Assembly (NCBI RefSeq): GCF_003335085.1
Contig: NZ_QPEJ01000012.1
Span: forward strand, 49,974 to 113,973
Length of the DNA stretch: 64,000 nucleotides
Direction: 5' to 3'
Source: Polaribacter sp. WD7
Lineage (GTDB): Bacteria; Bacteroidota; Bacteroidia; Flavobacteriales; Flavobacteriaceae
The position numbers were made by a program, and so were the translations under genes. Under the pieces are notes generated by a model that was not told where the DNA came from, did no database searches, and saw only the letters and a list, made by a program, of their open reading frames with translations. Below, in pieces: positions 59,492 through 64,000 of this stretch (the first letter of the stretch is position 1; every line of letters starts with the position of its first letter).

Positions 59492-59881
59492 ATGAGCATA
59501 TTTACAAAAATAATTAACGGAGAAATACCGTCTTACAAAGTAGCAGAAAATGATGATTTTTTTGCCTTTTTAGATATCAATCCGAATACTAAAGGACATA
59601 CTCTAGTAGTACCTAAAAAAGAAGAAAATAAGATTTTTGATTTATCTAAACAAAACTATCTGTCTTTAATGGACTTTTCTTATAAAGTAGCCAAAGCTAT
59701 AGAAAAAGCAGTACCTTGTAAGAGAGTTAGTATGAGTGTTATTGGTCTAGAAGTACCTCATGTTCATGTACATTTAATTCCTTTGCAAGGTATGGTAGAC
59801 GCACAATTTGTTAATAAAGTAAAGTTATCTGAAGAAGAATTTATTGCTACAGCAAAACGTATTGCCTCCTATTTTGAATAA
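59492..59881 (+). CDS. HIT-family nucleotide hydrolase (HinT-like)
   Basis: A 129-residue histidine-triad protein: start SIFTKIINGEIPSYKVAENDDFFAFLDINPNTKGHTLVVPK and catalytic triad H90-V-H92-V-H94 (VPHVHVHLIPL). HIT proteins cleave nucleoside phosphoramidates and related nucleotides in the cytoplasm. There is almost no conventional leader: ten heptad repeats abut the start codon. The following small membrane gene starts 1 bp after its stop codon. Confidence 0.9.
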   Translation: MSIFTKIINGEIPSYKVAENDDFFAFLDINPNTKGHTLVVPKKEENKIFDLSKQNYLSLMDFSYKVAKAIEKAVPCKRVSMSVIGLEVPHVHVHLIPLQGMVDAQFVNKVKLSEEEFIATAKRIASYFE

Positions 59882-59882
59882 T

Positions 59883-60074
59883 ATGAAATTATGGATAAAA
59901 AATGGTTTGGGTTGGGGTATTTGGATGTTTATTGCTATGACTTTTGTTTGGCCATTAATAGAAGGAGAAATTATTACTTTAAAATTAGTAATTGTAAAAT
60001 TTATTTTTTGGATGCTAGCAGGTTTGATTTTTGGTTATATAATGACAAAGTTTCAAAAACAAAGAAAGCCCTAA
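59883..60074 (+). CDS. Small inner-membrane protein, unknown
   Basis: A 63-residue protein from ATG 59883 (MKLWIKNGLGWGIWMFIAM), with two hydrophobic helices (GIWMFIAMTFVWPL and LVIVKFIFWMLAGLIFGYIM) and a basic tail (KFQKQRKP). No function is recognised. It follows the HIT gene by 1 bp, and its last 4 bases overlap the convergent histidine kinase gene. Confidence 0.6.
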   Translation: MKLWIKNGLGWGIWMFIAMTFVWPLIEGEIITLKLVIVKFIFWMLAGLIFGYIMTKFQKQRKP

Positions 60075-61222
60075 ACTTTATCCAATAAAATCTCAAACGT
60101 AGTTCCTTTATTGAGTTCAGATTTTTGTACAATTATTTTGCCTTTATGATAATCTTCAATAATTCTTTTAGAGAGTGATAAACCAAGACCCCAACCACGT
60201 TTTTTAGTGGTAAAACCAGGTTTAAATATTTGTTTAAATAATTTTTTAGGCATTCCTTTTCCGGTATCAGAAACTGTAATTTTTACCCTTTTAGACGTAT
60301 TTTCTATATGTAATTTCAATTCCCCTTTACCTAACATAGCGTCAATTGCGTTTTTGATGAGGTTTTCTATGACCCAACCAAATAATTCTGTGTTCATATT
60401 GGTATAAATTTCATTATCAGTAGTTAAAAATGAAAATGAAATTTGTTTAGAACTACGAGATTCTAAATAATCGAAAGCGTGTTTAGAAATAGTAACAATA
60501 TTTTCTTTTTTTAGTTCAGGTACAGAGCCAATTTTAGAAAAACGATTGGCAATGGTATTTAATCTATGTACATCTTTTTCAATTTCTTGAATATAAGTTT
60601 CATCTACTTTTTCCATTTTTAAAATAGAAATCCAACCTAATAAAGAAGACAATGGAGTACCAATTTGATGGGCTGTTTCTTTAGCCATTCCTGTCCATAG
60701 TTTATTGGTTTCAGAAGCTTTGTTAGAACTGTAAAACAAATATACTACAGACAAAAAGAGCATTAGAATTAACACCAATGCTAACGGATAATAGGTTAAT
60801 TTATTGAGCAAATCAGAATCTCCGTAATAAACATATTGTTTATTATTTTCTAAAAAATTAATTTCAATAGGCTTGTTCTGATTTTTCATAGATAAAAGCC
60901 TTTCTTTTAAGTAGTTTCTATTCTTGGCTTTAAGAGAGTCTATATTTCTAGAATCTATAATTACCCCGTTTTCATCTGTCAAAATCATTGGGATATTTTT
61001 AATTTTCTCAAAAACTTTAGTTTCTAGATTAAAACTTGCATTTAAATCAGAATTTTCTGAGAATTCTTTAATAGCAGACGCCACAATCTCAATCTTTGCA
61101 CGCTCATCAATCTTAAATCGCTTAAAAAAGATATAGGTGTTCCAAAGAATTAAAGAAACAATTACCAATGAAATAAAAATAGCTACTCGCTTAAAAAAAG
61201 TACTGTTTGTTAAAAAATTCAT
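60071..61222 (-). CDS. Membrane sensor histidine kinase, orphan
   Basis: A 383-residue kinase with two membrane helices (about 13-32 and 145-164) enclosing a ~110-residue sensor region. The H-box is AKETAHQIGTPLSSLLGW (H185), and the catalytic ATPase part has the N-box (ENLIKNAIDAM), G1 (DTGKGMP) and G2 (RGWGLGLSLSKRIIEDYHKG). No response regulator is adjacent. The HQIGTPL form of the H-box is common in Bacteroidota kinases. The signal sensed is unknown. Confidence 0.9.
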   Translation of the reverse strand: MNFLTNSTFFKRVAIFISLVIVSLILWNTYIFFKRFKIDERAKIEIVASAIKEFSENSDLNASFNLETKVFEKIKNIPMILTDENGVIIDSRNIDSLKAKNRNYLKERLLSMKNQNKPIEINFLENNKQYVYYGDSDLLNKLTYYPLALVLILMLFLSVVYLFYSSNKASETNKLWTGMAKETAHQIGTPLSSLLGWISILKMEKVDETYIQEIEKDVHRLNTIANRFSKIGSVPELKKENIVTISKHAFDYLESRSSKQISFSFLTTDNEIYTNMNTELFGWVIENLIKNAIDAMLGKGELKLHIENTSKRVKITVSDTGKGMPKKLFKQIFKPGFTTKKRGWGLGLSLSKRIIEDYHKGKIIVQKSELNKGTTFEILLDKV

Positions 61223-61300
61223 TAAAACAAATATAATGGTTTCAACTATATAACAAGTTTAAAGATTAGATAGTATCTTTAGAGAACAAAAAATTATACA

Positions 61301-62161
61301 ATGCTTTCTATAGATCCAAAAGAAATATCAACAGGAAAATTACATGGGTACTTATTGGGTGCAATTGCTCCAAGACCAATTGCTTTTGCTAGTACTATTG
61401 ATGCTGATGGAAACCCCAATTTGTCACCATTTAGCTTTTTTAATGTGTTTGGTTCCAATCCACCAATACTTATTTTTTCTCCTGCCAGAAGAGTTAGAGA
61501 CAACACAACAAAGCATACTTTAGAAAACGCTTTAGCTACCAAAGAAGTAGTTATAAATGTAGTAAATTATACTATTGTACAACAAATGTCTTTAAGTTCT
61601 ACAGAGTATCCTGAAGGAGTTAATGAGTTTGAAAAAGCAGGATTTACTATGTTGGCATCAGACATCATTAAACCGTTTAGAGTGGCAGAATCGCCAGTGC
61701 AATTTGAATGTAAAGTAAACGATGTTATCTTTACAGGTGATAAAGGAGGAGCAGGAAACCTTGTAGTGTGCGAAGTAGTAAAAATTCATATTGCAGATGA
61801 TGTTTTAGATGAAAACGGAGCTATAGATCAGCACAGAATAGATTTAGTTGCAAGAGCAGGGGGTAGTTATTATTCGCGGGCAAGAGATGGTTTTTTTGAG
61901 ATCCCTAAACCAATTAGCACTTTAGGAATTGGAGTAGATACAATTCCATCAGAAATTAGAAATAGTAGCATCTTGACAGGTAATAATTTAGGAATGCTCG
62001 GAAACGTATCACAACTGCCACCTAAAGAGGCTGTTAATAACTTTGGGAAAGAACACCCTGAATTTGTTGGATTAGAAACCACAAAAAAACATACATTTGC
62101 TCAAGACTATTTAAATAAGAACGATGTAGAAAGTGCTTGGAAAGTACTTTTATTAAATTAG
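61301..62161 (+). CDS. Flavin reductase-like FMN-binding protein
   Basis: A 286-residue protein with a flavin reductase domain (LLGAIAPRPIAFASTIDADGNPNLSPFSFFNVFGSNPPILIFSP, then DNTTKHTLENALATKEVVINVVN). The C-terminal extension includes RAGGSYYSRARDGFFEIPKP and a long tail. The family binds FMN and can reduce flavins or act as an oxidoreductase on other substrates; the precise reaction is unclear. It is 6 bp upstream of the DUF3127 gene. Confidence 0.88.
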   Translation: MLSIDPKEISTGKLHGYLLGAIAPRPIAFASTIDADGNPNLSPFSFFNVFGSNPPILIFSPARRVRDNTTKHTLENALATKEVVINVVNYTIVQQMSLSSTEYPEGVNEFEKAGFTMLASDIIKPFRVAESPVQFECKVNDVIFTGDKGGAGNLVVCEVVKIHIADDVLDENGAIDQHRIDLVARAGGSYYSRARDGFFEIPKPISTLGIGVDTIPSEIRNSSILTGNNLGMLGNVSQLPPKEAVNNFGKEHPEFVGLETTKKHTFAQDYLNKNDVESAWKVLLLN

Positions 62162-62166
62162 AAATT

Positions 62167-62535
62167 ATGGAAGTTATTGGTAAAATAAAATTAATTGGTG
62201 AGGTGCAAACTTTTGGTTCTAACGGATTTAGAAAAAGAGAATTAGTAGTTACTACAGATGAGCAGTATCCTCAAATGATAATGGTTGAGTTTGTACAAGA
62301 TAAAACAGATTTGTTAAACAATTACAAAGTTGGTCAAGATGTTAAAGTTTCTATCAATTTAAGAGGTAGAGAGTGGATTAACCCTCAAGGTGAAGCTAAA
62401 TATTTCAACTCTATTCAAGGATGGAGAATTGAAAGTTTATCACAACAAGGAGCACCAAGTAATTTGCCTCCTGTAGATCAATTTGAACCAGCATCTAATA
62501 TTTCTGATGAAGAACCAGATGATTTGCCATTTTAA
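62167..62535 (+). CDS. DUF3127 protein, OB-fold/ssDNA-binding-like
   Basis: A 122-residue protein started at ATG 62167 (MEVIGKIKLIGEVQTFGSNGFRKRELVVTTDEQYPQ); an in-frame start 30 bp earlier would overlap the preceding gene. The beta-rich body and short acidic C-terminus (SDEEPDDLPF) strongly recall single-stranded-DNA-binding proteins, whose acidic tail also ends in DDLPF-like residues. Its role is inferred as nucleic-acid binding or contact with SSB partners. Confidence 0.8.
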   Translation: MEVIGKIKLIGEVQTFGSNGFRKRELVVTTDEQYPQMIMVEFVQDKTDLLNNYKVGQDVKVSINLRGREWINPQGEAKYFNSIQGWRIESLSQQGAPSNLPPVDQFEPASNISDEEPDDLPF

Positions 62536-62562
62536 GAATCTAAATTTTTAGAAATACTATAT

Positions 62563-62601
62563 AAAAAAAGAGAATTCACATTTTTTGAATTCTCTTTTTT
62601 T
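62563..62601. terminator. Bidirectional terminator after DUF3127
   Basis: Perfect 16-bp stem (AAAAAAAGAGAATTCA at 62563-62578, complement at 62586-62601) with A- and T-runs on either side. It serves the plus-strand gene and possibly the convergent DUF1456 gene. Confidence 0.88.
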
Positions 62602-62646
62602 AGTTTCATAATAAAATGAATGACCTAAGATGTACTTTAAAATATC

Positions 62647-62886
62647 TTAACCTTCTTTTTTTGGCATTGGTCCACGCAAATGAATAACTAATCCGTTTAG
62701 AAAGTTTCGTAAAAACTGATCTCCACATTCTACATATTTTGGATGGTCTTCTTTCCTAAAAATAGCCCCCAGTTCACCTTTAGTTACTTTAAAATCTACC
62801 AGAGCACAAATATCAATAATATCTGTGTCGCGTAATTTATGTGCAACTCTTAGCTTTTTAAAAATATCGTTGTTTGTTAATCCCAT
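62647..62886 (-). CDS. DUF1456 protein (YehS-like, single domain)
   Basis: A 79-residue DUF1456 protein (GLTNNDIFKKLRVAHKLRDTDIIDIC, then FRKEDHPKYVECGDQFLRNFLNGLVIHLRGP). E. coli YehS has two copies of this domain in about 156 residues; here there is one. The function is unknown. It is 20 bp downstream of the VTT membrane protein gene on the same strand. Confidence 0.85.
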   Translation of the reverse strand: MGLTNNDIFKKLRVAHKLRDTDIIDICALVDFKVTKGELGAIFRKEDHPKYVECGDQFLRNFLNGLVIHLRGPMPKKEG

Positions 62887-62906
62887 AGAATGTAAATGTA
62901 GTAATT

Positions 62907-63530
62907 TTAAGTTACTACTTTAAAAATAGCCCAAGCATAAATTGCAAAACGAGCAAAACGAAATAATCCAAATAATACTACATTTTTAAACGGATATTTA
63001 ATCATACCTGCAGCCATACACGAGATAGAAAAGGGTACAGGCAATAGTGCTCCAACTAAAATTAAAAAACCACCCCATTTTTTTGAATTTTTTAGATGTT
63101 TCGCCATTTTTACTTCTAGATAAGTTCTTAAAGAAGCTATTTTAAGTGTTAATTTTCCAATAAAATAAGATAGTAAACCACCTGCATAAGATAGTGTGGC
63201 TAATATAGACAGGTTTATAATAGGTTCTGGTGTTTTCTTAGTCCAAGCAATAAATATTTCAGGAGGTATTAGACCAAGTAATGTTTCAGAAGTAAAGAAG
63301 AATGTAAAAATACCAGGTCTAGAAAATGTATCTGTAATAGATTCTAGACCTTCATTAATATTGTATACGTATTCGTTAATTAAAAAAAGTGCAATAACAA
63401 CAACTACAATAGGTATGAATGCTTTTTTTAAACTTTCCCAAATAAACATATAAAAACCAGTTCTAGAATAGTAAAAGTGCATTAATTTTGCCTTTTCAGT
63501 ATTGGTTTTTATTCTCTTTTTTCTTGTCAT
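62907..63530 (-). CDS. VTT-domain inner-membrane protein (YqaA-like)
   Basis: A 207-residue membrane protein of the SNARE-associated/VTT type (DedA-like superfamily). Hydrophobic helices include AFIPIVVVVIALFLINEYVY and the re-entrant region GLIPPEIFIAWTKKTPEP, with GGLLSYFIGKL and the C-terminal GALLPVPFSISCMAAGMIKYPF. The last is the short motif typical of small VTT proteins. The transported substrate is unknown; DedA relatives move lipids or couple to the proton-motive force. Confidence 0.85.
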   Translation of the reverse strand: MTRKKRIKTNTEKAKLMHFYYSRTGFYMFIWESLKKAFIPIVVVVIALFLINEYVYNINEGLESITDTFSRPGIFTFFFTSETLLGLIPPEIFIAWTKKTPEPIINLSILATLSYAGGLLSYFIGKLTLKIASLRTYLEVKMAKHLKNSKKWGGFLILVGALLPVPFSISCMAAGMIKYPFKNVVLFGLFRFARFAIYAWAIFKVVT

Positions 63531-63652
63531 TTAAGTTTCTATTAATTTTTGAAACGGTTTGCAAAAATAAGCACTTAAGAGAAATAAATATAAAAATAAA
63601 TTTAGATTAACGCATTTTTATGAATTCATTAAATTCACATTAAAATTTATAG

Positions 63653-63901
63653 ATGATTTGGCTTTCAGAACATATTGCTTTTCCTCCTTATGAATATACT
63701 ACTGATGACGGAATTATTGCTTTGGGTGGTGATTTATCTGTAGCGCGTTTAATTCACGCATATGAAAACGGAATTTTTCCATGGTATTCTAATGATGAAC
63801 CTATAGTTTGGTATTGCCCTCAGAAAAGGATGGTTTTATTTCCTAATGAATTGAAAATATCAAAATCTATGCAAAAAATAATTAACGTGAGTTCGACTTA
63901 A
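63653..63901 (+). pseudogene. aat: Leucyl/phenylalanyl-tRNA-protein transferase, truncated by an insertion sequence
   Basis: The N-terminus is clear Aat (IWLSEHIAFPPYEYTTDDGIIALGGDLSVARLIHAYENGIFPWYSNDEPIVWYCPQKRMVLFPNELKISKSMQKIIN), but the frame ends after 82 codons, whereas the family is about 210-240. The last conserved codon is at about 63885; the following VSST and stop belong to foreign sequence (GTGAGTTCGACTTAA). Aat adds Leu or Phe to N-terminal Lys/Arg substrates for ClpS/ClpAP degradation; the truncated product lacks the catalytic domain. The rest of the gene may lie beyond the inserted element. Confidence 0.85.
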
Positions 63902-64000
63902 CTTATATCTATATTAGGCAAAAATCTTTGAATTTTAATACTAGGTTTCTTGTCAAGGAAAGAGTAAGCTGTTAAACCTGCGATTAAATTCCCTAAAAAG
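63886..64000 (-). mobile_element. Insertion sequence, left end (runs off window)
   Basis: Begins within or just after the aat codons AAAATAATTAAC, with an end sequence starting near GTGAGTTCGACTTAAC. The interior reads leftwards as the C-terminus of a transposase. The other end is outside the window, so the inverted repeat partner and target duplication cannot be seen. Confidence 0.7.
63898..64000 (-). CDS. Transposase C-terminus (partial), IS982-like
   Basis: On the minus strand the last 33 codons before a TAA at 63898-63900 include FLGNLIAGLTAYSFLDKKPS, then IKIQRFLPNIDIS. The NLIAGLxAY and KKPS pattern is the usual end of IS982-family DDE transposases, although family assignment from 33 residues is tentative. 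The N-terminal part and catalytic residues are outside the window. Confidence 0.65.
   Translation of the reverse strand, partial: FLGNLIAGLTAYSFLDKKPSIKIQRFLPNIDIS

Noticed and set aside
59891..60088. 65-codon plus-strand frame overlapping the small membrane gene in another frame
   Set aside because: The alternative frame (59883-60074) gives two clean membrane helices and a natural start, so this one is the shadow.
1..64000. tRNA, rRNA and known riboswitch genes
   Set aside because: I looked through the intergenic regions and found no cloverleaf, rRNA or riboswitch-like conserved core; a covariance-model scan would be decisive.

Overview
This window is AT-rich chromosomal DNA from a member of the Bacteroidota, most likely a marine Flavobacteriaceae (Polaribacter/Tenacibaculum-like). 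The evidence is several secreted proteins ending in type IX secretion (T9SS) sorting domains, a TonB-dependent receptor with a carboxypeptidase-regulatory-like N-terminus, DUF5686 and DUF4369/TlpA proteins, TAnnTTTG-type -7 promoter boxes, a radical-generating ribonucleotide reductase subunit carrying the ATP-cone, and no Shine-Dalgarno-rich leaders. I see no rRNA, tRNA or CRISPR array.

Layout. 0-2.8 kb: end of ruvA and maeB. 3.1-11 kb: a sucrose-type utilisation locus (sucrose phosphorylase-like GH13_18, PfkB fructokinase, MFS sugar transporter, TonB-dependent receptor) opposite a LacI regulator, with two palindromic operators in the divergent intergenic region. 11-14.6 kb: DUF5686 protein, moaD, DUF3817, moaE. 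14.6-17.7 kb: a cassette-like island of TlpA/thioredoxin lipoproteins, one of them frameshifted, between repeat-like edges. 17.7-24.6 kb: heme A synthase, cold-shock protein, nrdB-nrdA, dgt and a lipoprotein. 24.6-32.5 kb: two divergent giant secreted sortilin/VPS10-like beta-propeller proteins with T9SS tails. 32.5-34.8 kb: dxs and tadA.

34.8-43.3 kb: biotin genes (bioD, bioF, bioA, a beta-ketoacyl synthase, bioB) interleaved with a split umuD/umuC pair. This region also holds two copies, one dead, of a small GIY-YIG nuclease gene, each beginning 8 nt after the same 28-bp palindromic repeat. An inverted pair of this repeat sits inside bioF and is translated in frame. The arrangement resembles REP/REPIN elements with their RAYT transposases, but the candidate mobilising enzyme is a GIY-YIG nuclease; I consider it the most interesting system in the window.

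43.4-50.7 kb: a JmjC-like cupin, tandem 51-residue zinc-ribbon genes, lpdA, a heme-binding protein, a glycosyltransferase, a GNAT and an M3 oligopeptidase. 51-56.6 kb: three T9SS cargo genes (a LamG protein, a clan GH-A-like glycosidase, and a stand-alone duplicate of the LamG protein's C-terminal half). 56.6-63.6 kb: purE/purK, a Rieske-fold lipoprotein without its histidine ligands, greA, a HIT gene preceded by ten heptanucleotide repeats, an orphan histidine kinase, a flavin reductase, DUF3127, DUF1456 and a VTT membrane protein. At the right edge aat is cut after about 79 codons by an insertion sequence whose transposase reads leftwards.
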